From: an uncultured Oscillospiraceae bacterium
GTDB taxonomy: Bacteria > Bacillota > Clostridia > Oscillospirales > Oscillospiraceae
Reading direction: 5' to 3'
Length of the DNA: 64,000 nucleotides
NCBI GenBank assembly: GCA_944386055.1
Contig: CALWZP010000010.1
Location: forward strand, 1-64,000
The notes under the pieces are model-generated. The model saw only the letters and a list, made by a program, of their open reading frames with translations. It had not been told where the DNA came from and made no database searches. Numbering within the stretch: the first letter of the stretch is position 1; each line of letters opens with the position of its first letter. Below are positions 1 to 8,126 of the stretch, in pieces. The position numbers were made by a program, and so were the translations under genes.

Positions 1-334
1 TTGGGCTCTCCGAAGAATGGGCGCCCGCTTCCGGGTCAACCATCACTCCTGGTGGAAACAGGAGCTTCCCAGTAAGTCCGAGTATGAAGAAGCTCGGCGC
101 AATCTGGAACGCATTCACTATGAGGTGGACTATGTGATCACCCACTGCGCCCCAAGCAATATTGTTGACATACTGGGAAACGGCGGATATGTCCACGACC
201 ACCTGACCGACTTCTTGGAGGAAGTCAGAGAACAAGCCAAGTTCCACTACTGGCTGTTCGGACATTACCACGACAACAGGATCATCGACAACCGCTTCGT
301 TCTGCTCTGGGAGCAGATGGTGCAAGTGGTATAA
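1..334 (+). CDS. Metallophosphoesterase, C-terminal part (cut by window start)
   Basis: The frame is open from base 2, so the start lies outside the window; about 110 residues remain. The motifs DYVITHCAPSNI (about residues 44-55) and FGHYHDN (about 86-92) match the distal histidine metal-binding motifs of calcineurin-like phosphoesterases (GH-x-H near the end). Its substrate cannot be told; this family includes nucleases, Ap4A hydrolases and cyclic-nucleotide phosphodiesterases. It is followed at once by a hairpin that looks like a terminator, so it probably closes its own transcript. An internal ATG at 17 exists, but a start there would remove all of the N-terminal metal ligands. Confidence 0.75.
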   Translation, partial: WALRRMGARFRVNHHSWWKQELPSKSEYEEARRNLERIHYEVDYVITHCAPSNIVDILGNGGYVHDHLTDFLEEVREQAKFHYWLFGHYHDNRIIDNRFVLLWEQMVQVV

Positions 335-387
335 ACAGGCCAAAGAGAAGCACAGGAAATACTCCTGCGTTTCTCTTTGGCCTGTTT
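333..387 (+). terminator. Hairpin terminator after the metallophosphoesterase
   Basis: A perfect 17-bp inverted repeat (AAACAGGCCAAAGAGAA at 333-349 against 371-387) starts at the stop codon and ends in TTTCTG. The inner part adds a shorter CAGGA/TCCTG pairing. It separates the phosphoesterase from the next gene. Confidence 0.65.
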
Positions 388-423
388 CTGAATAAGGCAG
401 ATTCTGCCGGAAAGGAGGAAGCC

Positions 424-1392
424 ATGAACATCCGCAAAAACATCGATTACTCTGCCATGTTTGCCGCTATGGATACGGCAATGGCCACCGGAATGTCTCA
501 GATGGAACTGTACTGCCAGCTGGGCACTTTGGTCTGTGACAGACCAGAAAAGGGTGCTGCAGTCGCAGCTGCCGAGTACCTGAAAAACCGTTACCAGGAT
601 GCTTCCGGCTTCTCTCCCCGCAACCTGCGCCGGATGCGGGATTTCTACCGGATGTATGGTGGGAAACCGGAACTGCTGAAGCTGGCCATGGAGGTCAGCT
701 GGACACACAATGTGGTCATTCTGGAAGCAGAACTGAGTCTGGAAGAACGGCGCTGGTACTTGCGCGCTACCCGGCAATTCGGGTGGTCAAAGGCTGACCT
801 CCAGAAAAAGATTGCGGCAGAGGCCCATCTGGAAGTCCTCCTCGACGAATCAGAGGTTCCGTGCTATACTGAATGCGAAGACAGCAAATTGGAGTGTTCA
901 ACGTATGATCAAGATACTTTTTCTCTGCCACGGCAACATTTGCAGAAGCCCGATGGCCGAGTTTATTATGAAGGATCTGGTGAAGAAGGCCGGTCTGGAG
1001 CAGAGCATTCTGATCGAGTCGGCAGCCACCAGCACAGAGGAGATCGGCAATCCGGTGTATCCGCCGGCTCGCCGCAAGCTGTCCGAGCATGGCATCGATT
1101 GCTCCGGCAAGAGAGCCCGCCAACTGCTGAACAGCGACTACGAGAAATACGACATCCTGATTGGCATGGATCATGCCAACCTGCGAAGTATGTACCGCAT
1201 CTGCGGCGGCGATTTTGCCGACAAGATGCATCTTCTGATGGACTTTACCAACCGTCCCGGCGAGGTAGCCGATCCGTGGTACACCGGCGATTTCGATACG
1301 ACCTGGCGGGATGTGGAGGAAGGTTGCTTAGGCTTGCTACACCATATTCAGGCTCAATTGACGATATCAGAGTAAGGTTTATAGGTACATAG
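424..1392 (+). CDS. DUF1016 (YhcG-type) N-terminal domain protein with overprinted C-terminal extension
   Basis: A strong AAAGGAGGAAGCC site precedes the ATG. Residues 1 to about 140 match the N-terminal domain of DUF1016/YhcG proteins (SPRNLRRMRDFYRMYGGKP, then SWTHNVVILEAELSLEERRW and FGWSKADLQKKI), a domain usually joined to a PD-(D/E)XK nuclease. That nuclease is absent. From about residue 161 the frame runs without a stop through the entire phosphatase gene, which is in another frame, and ends only 17 bases after it. The extension is rich in R, S, G and H, as expected of an out-of-frame reading of the phosphatase, so whether it is translated usefully is unknown. What is firm is the DUF1016 N-terminal domain; truncation of an ancestral full-length gene is inference. 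Confidence 0.7.
   Translation: MNIRKNIDYSAMFAAMDTAMATGMSQMELYCQLGTLVCDRPEKGAAVAAAEYLKNRYQDASGFSPRNLRRMRDFYRMYGGKPELLKLAMEVSWTHNVVILEAELSLEERRWYLRATRQFGWSKADLQKKIAAEAHLEVLLDESEVPCYTECEDSKLECSTYDQDTFSLPRQHLQKPDGRVYYEGSGEEGRSGAEHSDRVGSHQHRGDRQSGVSAGSPQAVRAWHRLLRQESPPTAEQRLREIRHPDWHGSCQPAKYVPHLRRRFCRQDASSDGLYQPSRRGSRSVVHRRFRYDLAGCGGRLLRLATPYSGSIDDIRVRFIGT
905..1375 (+). CDS. Low-molecular-weight protein tyrosine phosphatase
   Basis: This 156-residue protein opens with MIKILFLCHGNICRSPMAEF, which contains the CX5R P-loop (CHGNICR) of the LMW-PTP family, and carries the late general-acid motif DPWYTGDF near residue 118. Length and motif order are those of a complete cytosolic LMW-PTP. It removes phosphate from tyrosine or arginine residues; the partner kinase is not in the window. 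The ATG at 905 was chosen because the P-loop starts right after it; the frame is open further upstream to 812, but that stretch codes for the DUF1016 protein in another frame. The whole gene lies inside the DUF1016 reading frame, so the two are probably translated from one message. The ribosome site (TTGGAGTG) is modest. Confidence 0.88.
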   Translation: MIKILFLCHGNICRSPMAEFIMKDLVKKAGLEQSILIESAATSTEEIGNPVYPPARRKLSEHGIDCSGKRARQLLNSDYEKYDILIGMDHANLRSMYRICGGDFADKMHLLMDFTNRPGEVADPWYTGDFDTTWRDVEEGCLGLLHHIQAQLTISE

Positions 1393-1408
1393 TAAGCTGG
1401 TTATTTTT

Positions 1409-1473
1409 ATAGTGTCACAAGGGAAGTCACCACTATGTTTGAAAATTTCCATGAGTTAAATCAATGGAAATTT
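1409..1473. repeat. Two intergenic inverted repeats
   Basis: ATAGTG at 1409-1414 pairs with CACTAT at 1431-1436, and AAATTTCCAT at 1443-1452 pairs perfectly with ATGGAAATTT at 1464-1473. The second has no T-run after it, so it may be an operator or mRNA structure rather than a terminator. They lie between the phosphatase and the unknown membrane protein, where the base composition turns AT-rich. Confidence 0.4.
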
Positions 1474-1578
1474 GAATGCTTAACTACTTTGTAGCGTAGT
1501 AACAGAAAAACATCAACAGTTGTCATAAGTTTGCATTGGAATGCTGGAGATTATCAAATCAATATATTGAGGTTTAAT

Positions 1579-2361
1579 ATGAGTATTTCACAGGCAGAAA
1601 TTATTGCTCAAAAAACAGCAACCAAACTTGCTAATAAAAAGTTGAAAGTTGCTCTCATTATTTCATCTGTTTACGTATTATTATATCATTTTGTTCTCCT
1701 ACGTTGGGAAGCAGCAACAATTGAACTGTATTATTCCGGTGTCTTAGCAAATACTTTAGCGCTTTCTGTAATAACCGGATATATCTTTTATTATATTACC
1801 GTACTTACTCCATATAAAAGCAAGATTGCGGAGATGCAATCTGCTGTAATTGCAAGTAAAAGTAATCTTGCTGATTTGATAAATAGGCTTATTGTTTTGC
1901 TGACACAGAATGAAGATTGGAGACAGACAGATAACATATCTTTGAAAGCGTTTGTCGACTCTCATAGTCCGGGTCGTAGGATATGGTTAGAGCAATGTTC
2001 AGGAATTTTCAAAACATCGCAGGTTTTAATGACTTATAACCCATATACTCTATACATAATAAGTGATACCTTAAATGAAATTCAGAGGCAGATTGAAGAT
2101 ATACTTCATCACAGTGACCTATTTGAGGATGAATATCTAAAACTAATCGTCTGGCTGATTAATACAGATACTTATAAAAAGTTATTTGGGCTTGGATTGA
2201 ATTCTCTCGAGCAGTTTAATATTGGTGAAAATAAGCCCGAATATGTACAAGGAACAACTTTATTGGACAGTTTCTTTTGTGAAGAGTTATCCCTTAGACT
2301 ATTTGTCGAAAATGGCGAGAAAATTTTCATTGATGAGGTTAGAAAGCTATTAGACAAATGA
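1579..2361 (+). CDS. Unknown membrane protein with two N-terminal helices
   Basis: I do not recognise this protein (260 residues). The ATG at 1579 has TTGAGG six bases upstream and is preferred to the longer frame opening at 1531. Two hydrophobic segments lie near residues 25-43 (VALIISSVYVLLYHFVLL) and 52-74 (YYSGVLANTLALSVITGYIF), followed by a lysine-containing turn and a soluble, mostly helical C-terminal part of about 185 residues. Base use is far richer in A and T than in the core genes, which suggests recent acquisition. Membrane proteins with two helices and a helical cytosolic part occur in several accessory and defence loci, but nothing here proves such a role. Confidence 0.6.
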   Translation: MSISQAEIIAQKTATKLANKKLKVALIISSVYVLLYHFVLLRWEAATIELYYSGVLANTLALSVITGYIFYYITVLTPYKSKIAEMQSAVIASKSNLADLINRLIVLLTQNEDWRQTDNISLKAFVDSHSPGRRIWLEQCSGIFKTSQVLMTYNPYTLYIISDTLNEIQRQIEDILHHSDLFEDEYLKLIVWLINTDTYKKLFGLGLNSLEQFNIGENKPEYVQGTTLLDSFFCEELSLRLFVENGEKIFIDEVRKLLDK

Positions 2362-2383
2362 CATATAAGAATCGCAACCAATA

Positions 2384-2647
2384 TTGAAAAAGCAATTAGG
2401 GAGTGATATACTGTACAAAAGGGGGGTGTCAAAATTGACTTGGCATTTAAAACGCTTTTCGCCTGACATGATTGAAGAAATTGCAAACAATCCATATCGA
2501 TATGATACCCAAGATATTCGAAGAGCAGCAAAGGAAGCCGAGTTACACTATTTAGACAACACATTCGGTTGTGATGTTGAATGGATGACAAGAGTTCAAT
2601 TGAAACTAAATAGTGCGCTCCGCGATCGCGGTGAGACTCCGGTTTAA
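2384..2647 (+). CDS. Small unknown protein of the accessory segment
   Basis: The longest reading gives 87 residues, starting at ATG 2384 without a visible ribosome site. A TTG at 2435, eight bases after the G-run AAAAGGGGGG, would give 70 residues beginning (M)TWHLKRFSPDMIEEI and is better placed; a GTG at 2426 is also possible. The protein is charged and helical (IRRAAKEAELHYLDNTFG) and has no motif I recognise. It begins about 20 bases after the membrane protein gene and shares its AT-rich composition, so the two may be cotranscribed. Confidence 0.45.
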   Translation: MKKQLGSDILYKRGVSKLTWHLKRFSPDMIEEIANNPYRYDTQDIRRAAKEAELHYLDNTFGCDVEWMTRVQLKLNSALRDRGETPV

Positions 2648-3835
2648 TCTGCGCTGAATCTGCATTTTATCGTTTAACTTATGAATTTAATTTCTCGATC
2701 GCTGTAAATGCTTGTTGTGTAAGACAATTTAAGCGGCATCTATAGTGTTGCGATGTTCCACTCGTCGCAAGCGGTATGTCGTTTGCGACGAGTTTTTATT
2801 TACGCAAAACACATCGCACATTTATCCTGCTGTTTCACGCATCCAAATCGTACCCGCTTCCGCGGGGCTTCAGGCTGAGCCCGTCAATTCGCGGTGGCTG
2901 GCCTTCAAAACGCGTCGGCAGATGTGGTGTGCAATTCCCGGCCACAGGCCGGAAATCTGCAGCGAAAAAGTGCCGTCTGCACTGCGGGTCAGCCGGATTG
3001 CTGCTAAAGCACACAAAAAGGTGAAAATATCCAGATACAAGACTGCGAGACTTGGAGGACAAAGATCGTACGGGCGACCAAAGTCTGCCAAGTTCTTATC
3101 CGTACAAGCTTCTTTTTAAATTGTGTTATTTCGCAGAGATCATGAACTATAGATAAATTGAATGAAACCAAAGTACAGGCATGAATGGTTTTAGCTTTAT
3201 AGCTGACAATGTCACATATCCTGCGGAAGCGGACGGAAGACAACCGTACTGCGTCTGATCCTTCAGGATTGTCTGGACCAGTTCTTCACTTTATAATGCT
3301 GCTGCGGATTTAAGCCTCGTGGCTTGAAGTGAAAAAATTCAAGTGAAAGTGCGCGTTCAATAGTGTCTTTGGGTGGAAACTTGTAGTAGAGGTGTGGAAC
3401 AGTTAAGTTGGATTCTTTAATACCCCTGCCCTCATAATGTAAAGGGCCTAATGGCTCAGAGAAGGGGCCAATCAGCTGTAATTTGAACGATTTCCAGATC
3501 TGCTTCAGCACCGGAAAATCCGGCGGACTGGCGGTGCTGATAAAACACAGAAGGCGGAAAAGACGCTGGAGGAGATTGCTCTGTTCACGGAAGTCTACCT
3601 GGTTCCGGAAAGCGGGGCTCAGTATTATACCTGTCATAACAGCTTATGTAACTGACCGGTGGACCGCGTCTTGAAAGTCAAACGGCTTTTGAAGTGTGAC
3701 GGAAATTACCTTGGAAAAGAGCAGGGCAAGCCATCGGCGGCCACATCCCCTAAAGCGGGTTTGACCAATGGGCCCCAAGTGTTTCCCGCGTCTTAGCGGC
3801 CTTTTGACGGCGGCAGACGCCGGTTCAAAACAGAC
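2648..3835. other. Long stretch without a convincing gene; possible remnants
   Basis: Open frames here are short, overlap one another on both strands and lack ribosome sites. One plus-strand stretch ending at the TGA at 3653-3655 (frame from about 3503) reads TLEEIALFTEVYLVPESGAQ and looks like the tail of a decayed protein gene. Composition changes from AT-rich to GC-rich across the interval, so it may be the boundary between the accessory segment and the core chromosome. I saw no tRNA, integrase or transposase. Confidence 0.35.
2760..2800 (+). terminator. Intrinsic terminator closing the accessory segment
   Basis: A perfect 11-bp stem (ACTCGTCGCAA at 2760-2770, TTGCGACGAGT at 2783-2793) with a 12-base loop is followed by TTTTATTT. 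It lies about 110 bases after the small unknown gene. Confidence 0.8.
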
Positions 3836-3876
3836 AAAGGAGGAGGGCATCCGCCAAGCGGATGCCCTCCTCCTTT
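3836..3876 (-). terminator. Terminator after ftsH
   Basis: A perfect 18-bp inverted repeat (3836-3853 with 3859-3876, loop CCAAG). Read on the minus strand it follows the ftsH stop and is succeeded by TGTCTGTTTTG; on the plus strand it is followed by GAAAAATC. Confidence 0.75.
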
Positions 3877-3947
3877 GAAAAATCGATTTTGACATTCCGG
3901 GGCGCGGTGCGGCGGGACGGCCGCTCCCGCACTTCGTCAGCGGGAAG

Positions 3948-5759
3948 TCAGCGGTTCAGGATCTCCATGAACTCGTCGCCGGTGATGGTCTCCTTCTCAT
4001 AGAGATACTTGGACAGCTCATGGAGCTTGTCCTGATTCTCTTCCAGAATCTTGGCAGCCTTTTCGTGCTGCTTTTTCACCAGAGACACCACCTGCTTGTC
4101 AATCTCCGCCGCCGTCTCGGCGGAGCAGGCCAGGGAGGTGTCCCCGCCCAGGTACTGGTTATTCACCGTCTCCAGGGCCACCATGCCGAAGCCCTCGCTC
4201 ATGCCGTACCGGGTGATCATGGCCCGGGCAAGCTTGGTGGCCTGCTCGATGTCGTTGGAGGCGCCGGTAGAGGCGGAGTGGAAGATCAGCTCCTCGGCCG
4301 CCCGGCCGCCGGTGAGGGTGGCAATGCGGTTTTCCAGCTCCTCCTGGCTCATGAGATAGTGATTGCCCTCCTCCACCTGCATGGTGTAGCCCAGCGCGCC
4401 GGAGGTGCGGGGAATGATGGTGATCTTCTGCACCGGGGCGGAGTGGGTCTGCATGGCGGCCACCAGGGCGTGGCCCACTTCGTGGTAGGCCACCGTCCAT
4501 TTCTCCTGGTCGGTGAGGATAGCGTTCTTCTTCTGATAGCCGGCGATGACCACCTCGATGCTCTCCTCCAGGTCGGCCTGGGTGGCAAAACGGCGCCCGT
4601 CACGGACCGCCCGCAGGGCGGCCTCGTTGACGATGTTGGCCAGCTCCGCGCCGCTGGCACCGGAGGCCATGCGCGCGACCTTGCCCCAGTCCACATCCTC
4701 GGCCACCTTGATCTTTTTGGCGTGGACCTTCAGGATATCCTCCCGGCCCTTCAGGTCGGGCAGCTCCACCGGAACCCGGCGGTCAAAGCGGCCGGGGCGG
4801 GTGAGCGCGGGATCCAGGGATTCGGGCCGGTTGGTGGCGGCCAGGATGATGACGCCGTTGTTGCCCTCAAAGCCGTCCATCTCAGTAAGCAGCTGATTCA
4901 GGGTTTGTTCCCGCTCGTCATTGCCCCCCAGCTGGCCGTCCCGCTTTTTGCCAATGGCGTCGATCTCATCAATGAAGACAATGCAGGGAGCTTTCTCCTT
5001 GGCCTGACGGAACAGATCGCGGACCTTGGATGCGCCCATGCCCACGAACATCTCCACAAACTCCGAGCCGGACATGGAGAAGAAGGGGACATTGGCCTCG
5101 CCGGCCACGGCCTTGGCCAGCATGGTCTTGCCGGTGCCCGGAGGGCCCACCAGCAGAATGCCCTTGGGCATGGAGGCACCGATCTCCTGGTACTTTTTGG
5201 GGTCATGGAGGTATTCCACGATCTCCTTCAGGTTGTCCTTCGCCTCATCCTCGCCGGCCACATCGGAGAATTTGATGCCTTCGGAGGACTTGACATACAC
5301 CTTGGCGTTGGACTTGCCGAACATCATGGCGTTGGGGCCGCCGGCATTCTTCATCATCCGCTTGGACATATACTGACCGATGGCGACGAAAATTACAATG
5401 GGCAAGACCCAGAACAGCAGAAAGGTGAGCAGGGGAGAGGCCTGCTCGATCTCCTCCCCATAGAAGGGGACATCCGCGTCCAGCAGCCGCTGGATGAGGT
5501 CGGGGTCGCCCACCATGGCGGTTTTGTAGATGACGGTCTCGTCCGGGTCTGTGAACAGAATGCGGTTTTCCTGCTCCTGAATCTCTGCGCGGCCGACCTC
5601 GCCGCTTTTTACCATCTCGACGAAGGTGTTGTAGTCCACCTCCCGGATCTGCCGCTGGGCCATCCAGGGCATGGCCAGAAAGTTGAACAGCATCAGCACC
5701 AGCAGTACGATCACATAGTAATAGATCAGGGGCTTTTTCGGCGTTTTTACCTCGTTCAT
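3948..5759 (-). CDS. ftsH: ATP-dependent zinc metalloprotease FtsH
   Basis: At 603 residues it has the full FtsH plan: a first membrane helix (about 11-31), a small extracytoplasmic domain, a second helix (about 108-130), then an AAA+ module with Walker A GPPGTGKT (about residue 205), Walker B VFIDEID and the second region of homology [18 protein letters not shown], and finally the M41 peptidase with the zinc motif HEVGH (about 423). FtsH is a membrane-anchored hexamer that degrades unstable membrane and cytosolic proteins and, in spore formers, helps control entry into sporulation. The gene overlaps the preceding coiled-coil gene by four bases (ATGA), so translation is coupled. No key residue is missing. 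Confidence 0.97.
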   Translation of the reverse strand: MNEVKTPKKPLIYYYVIVLLVLMLFNFLAMPWMAQRQIREVDYNTFVEMVKSGEVGRAEIQEQENRILFTDPDETVIYKTAMVGDPDLIQRLLDADVPFYGEEIEQASPLLTFLLFWVLPIVIFVAIGQYMSKRMMKNAGGPNAMMFGKSNAKVYVKSSEGIKFSDVAGEDEAKDNLKEIVEYLHDPKKYQEIGASMPKGILLVGPPGTGKTMLAKAVAGEANVPFFSMSGSEFVEMFVGMGASKVRDLFRQAKEKAPCIVFIDEIDAIGKKRDGQLGGNDEREQTLNQLLTEMDGFEGNNGVIILAATNRPESLDPALTRPGRFDRRVPVELPDLKGREDILKVHAKKIKVAEDVDWGKVARMASGASGAELANIVNEAALRAVRDGRRFATQADLEESIEVVIAGYQKKNAILTDQEKWTVAYHEVGHALVAAMQTHSAPVQKITIIPRTSGALGYTMQVEEGNHYLMSQEELENRIATLTGGRAAEELIFHSASTGASNDIEQATKLARAMITRYGMSEGFGMVALETVNNQYLGGDTSLACSAETAAEIDKQVVSLVKKQHEKAAKILEENQDKLHELSKYLYEKETITGDEFMEILNR

Positions 5760-6220
5760 GTCAGGTCTCCTTCCTGCTCGTGCTCCGCCGCCTCGTGCTC
5801 GGAGCGCCGCTGCAGTATCATGGCGGACAGGGCTGTGATCAGCGCATAACGCATGGCCTGGGTGGCGAAATCAATGGCGTATTCCGCATAGAGGGACATG
5901 GCCTCCGCCTGGTCCTCTGCATAACTTTGGTTTCGACCCCGCATCTCATTGGGGAGTTCCTCCTGCAGGATGCGGTCCGCGCGGCGGGCAAAATCCAGCT
6001 GCGCCTGGGCCAGCGCGGCCACCGCCGGAGACCTGCTTGCCTGGACGCGTTCGGCCAGCAGCAGCCTGCGCTCCTGATACTCGTCGTGAAGCCGCTCCAG
6101 TTCTTCCTGAAGCTGTGACGCTTCCTTCACCTGCAAAAGCCGGATCCGGCTCAGTAGCCGCCCATACTCCTGCTCCAACTGGCAGAGCTTGACGGCGAAG
6201 ATCCCCTGTTTCAGTTCCAT
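5756..6220 (-). CDS. Coiled-coil protein of unknown function, coupled to ftsH
   Basis: A 154-residue protein with GAGGAGGACAG upstream of its ATG. Most of it is charged, heptad-like helix (LEQEYGRLLSRIRLLQVKEA, then QLQEELERLHDEYQERRLLL), and the C-terminal third has a weakly hydrophobic helix (YALITALSAMIL). I do not recognise a family. It is the first gene of a two-gene unit and its stop overlaps the start of ftsH, which suggests equimolar synthesis; an adaptor or modulator of FtsH is a guess from position only. Confidence 0.65.
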   Translation of the reverse strand: MELKQGIFAVKLCQLEQEYGRLLSRIRLLQVKEASQLQEELERLHDEYQERRLLLAERVQASRSPAVAALAQAQLDFARRADRILQEELPNEMRGRNQSYAEDQAEAMSLYAEYAIDFATQAMRYALITALSAMILQRRSEHEAAEHEQEGDLT

Positions 6221-6301
6221 GGATACTGTCCTCCTCAGACCGGATGTTCTGCTTTTTTATAGCAGGGATGCCCCGTCTGCGCCATGTTCAATATTGCCGA
6301 T

Positions 6302-6364
6302 GTGTATAGACAAGCTCCCGGATGTGTCAAAGGACTTGACACATCCGGGAGCCTGTCTATACAC
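6302..6364. repeat. Large palindrome with 29-bp arms
   Basis: Arms 6302-6330 and 6336-6364 are inverted copies of each other with a single mismatch and a five-base spacer AGGAC. No T-run follows on either strand, so it does not look like a simple terminator. It lies between the end of the TetR gene and the start of the coiled-coil/ftsH unit, both transcribed leftwards. It could be an operator, an RNA hairpin that controls read-through, or a miniature mobile element. Confidence 0.8.
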
Positions 6365-6430
6365 TTAGAAAGAATCATCCATATTCGGCAGCCGCCCATT
6401 CTGCTATGATGGGGCCGTGGCCCAGGAGAC

Positions 6431-6988
6431 TTACGCCTGATGCCGGTCCGCTGCGACTTCCGGACTCCAGATCTCTCCGGTGAGAAGACCGTAGAACTGC
6501 CTGGACAGCAGATCGGGGTCCTGATTCCCGTTCAGATTCTCGATGAGCATCCCCACCAGACCATAGGAGTAAAAGTTGATGGCGGTCTCCAAATCGCTGG
6601 GATTGATGGACAGACCGGTGGCCTTGGCCCGGAGCATTTTCTCCAGATAGACGCGCGTGGATTGGACCAGCAGACGCTCGATCTCGGCACGGCGCTGGGA
6701 GGCCATCAGATGCTGGATCAGACGCTTGTTCTCCCGCAGCGCGAGGATAACAGCCTTGATTGCCTCCTGGGCGGAGGGAGCAGCCAGGCTGACATCCACT
6801 GCGTTTTGGAGAGCTCGGGCGGTGATCCATTCGATCACTTCCATGATATCCTGAAAATGATAATAGAACGCCTGACGGCTGATTCCGCACGCGTCCACCA
6901 GTTCCTTGACGGTGATTTTGTCCACGGATTTGCGCTGCAACAGCGCGGTCAATGTCTCTGCGATCATCTGCTTCATATCTACTGCCAC
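6431..6988 (-). CDS. TetR-family transcriptional regulator
   Basis: A 185-residue protein with an N-terminal helix-turn-helix (about residues 24-55: KITVKELVDACGISRQAFYY) and a helical C-terminal ligand domain of the type seen in DhaS-like TetR proteins (VYLEKML, then INFYSYGLVGML). The start is GTG at 6988 with GGAGAG upstream; an ATG four codons later is possible. The effector is unknown. Candidate targets are the coiled-coil/ftsH unit downstream and the divergent glycosyltransferase gene 115 bases upstream. Confidence 0.88.
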   Translation of the reverse strand: MAVDMKQMIAETLTALLQRKSVDKITVKELVDACGISRQAFYYHFQDIMEVIEWITARALQNAVDVSLAAPSAQEAIKAVILALRENKRLIQHLMASQRRAEIERLLVQSTRVYLEKMLRAKATGLSINPSDLETAINFYSYGLVGMLIENLNGNQDPDLLSRQFYGLLTGEIWSPEVAADRHQA

Positions 6989-7103
6989 AGCATCATCTCT
7001 CCATTACCTGAAATTTTGCGTGATGCCTTATTTTAACACAGGAAAATCGCCCCGTCCAGCACCCGCTTGCAGGGGGGAACGGCATATTTTGTAAGGAGGA
7101 TAT

Positions 7104-8027
7104 ATGGATACCATTTCGATTCTGGCCGCATTGGATGAACACTATGTGCCGCAGCTTCAGGTGCTGCTTACCTCTCTGCGCCTGAACAACGCCGGAGAGC
7201 ATGTGGCGCTGTATCTGCTCTACAGCGACATCTCTCCGGCGGGGCTGGATACGGTGGCGCGGCAGAGCGAGGCATTTGGATATGAGTTTTACCCGGTGCG
7301 GGTGGACGACGCCCTGTTTGGGAACGCCCCCGCCACCCAGCAGTATCCCAAGGAGATGTACTACCGCCTGCTGGCCTCCCGGCTGCTTCCGGAGTCGCTG
7401 GACCGGGTCCTCTATCTGGATCCGGATATCCTGATCATCAATGCCCTGCGTCCCCTGTGGGAGACGGAACTGAACGGCAATCTGTTCGCGGCGGCGGCAC
7501 ACACGGGAAAGACTGAGTTGGCCAACAATGTCAACCGGGTGCGGCTGAACAGCGGCAGCGATTACTATAACTCCGGCGTGCTTCTGATGGACCTGAGGGC
7601 AGGCCGCCGGGAGATCGAGCCGGAGGAGATCTTCCGCTATGTGGCGGAGCACAAGATGGAGCTGCTTCTGCCCGATCAGGATCTGCTCAACGCCCTGTAC
7701 GGCAGGCGCATCCTGCCGCTGGACGACGCGCTTTGGAATTATGACGCCCGCAATTACAACAACTACCTGCTGCGCAGTGCCGGCGAGCACGATCTGCGGT
7801 GGGTCATGGAACACACCGCGGTCCTGCATTTCTGCGGGAAGGCAAAACCGTGGAAGCCGGGCTATGTCTACCGGTTTGGCGTGCTCTATCAGCACTACAT
7901 CCAGGTCGCCCGGCGGATCTGCGGCGAGATCGGACTGTGGAACAGAAAGGAGATGGGGGCGTGGTTTGTTCCAGAAGGCAAAGCACGCTCTGGAGGAAAG
8001 GACGGCCCGGTCACACAGCCCTGGTAA
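7104..8027 (+). CDS. Glycosyltransferase family 8 protein
   Basis: This 307-residue protein matches GT8 retaining transferases of the lipopolysaccharide galactosyl/glucosyltransferase type: an N-terminal Rossmann start (ISILAALDEHYVPQLQVLL), the metal-binding D-x-D in YLDPDILI (about residue 106), the NSGVLLMDL motif, LPDQDLLNALY and the late HFCGKAKPWKPGY motif that closes over the nucleotide sugar. It probably adds a hexose to a cell-surface glycan from UDP-sugar. AAGGAGGATAT sits directly before the ATG. It is a single gene, divergent from the TetR regulator. Confidence 0.92.
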   Translation: MDTISILAALDEHYVPQLQVLLTSLRLNNAGEHVALYLLYSDISPAGLDTVARQSEAFGYEFYPVRVDDALFGNAPATQQYPKEMYYRLLASRLLPESLDRVLYLDPDILIINALRPLWETELNGNLFAAAAHTGKTELANNVNRVRLNSGSDYYNSGVLLMDLRAGRREIEPEEIFRYVAEHKMELLLPDQDLLNALYGRRILPLDDALWNYDARNYNNYLLRSAGEHDLRWVMEHTAVLHFCGKAKPWKPGYVYRFGVLYQHYIQVARRICGEIGLWNRKEMGAWFVPEGKARSGGKDGPVTQPW

Positions 8028-8043
8028 TTGCGGCGCTTCTTCG

Positions 8044-8073
8044 TTGACAAAAAGGCCGGAGCACTTTTATAAT
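8044..8073 (+). promoter_or_regulatory. SigA-type promoter of the two-component operon
   Basis: TTGACA (8044-8049) and TATAAT (8068-8073) are both perfect consensus with an 18-base spacer. Initiation near 8080 makes the ATG at 8082 unlikely as a start and supports the ATG at 8127. Confidence 0.8.
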
Positions 8074-8126
8074 GGGAGCATATGCCATTTGTCAAGGCCC
8101 GGAAGAGGAGAGGGGGGAGCGCCGTC

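Noticed and set aside
2745-3119. 124-codon plus-strand frame in the gene-free stretch
   Set aside because: It begins at the terminator hairpin, has no ribosome site, and competing frames of similar length exist on both strands.
4020-5849. 609-codon plus-strand open frame opposite ftsH
   Set aside because: It is antisense to a confident ftsH gene, has no ribosome site and an unprotein-like His/Gly/Leu-rich composition typical of GC-rich shadow frames.
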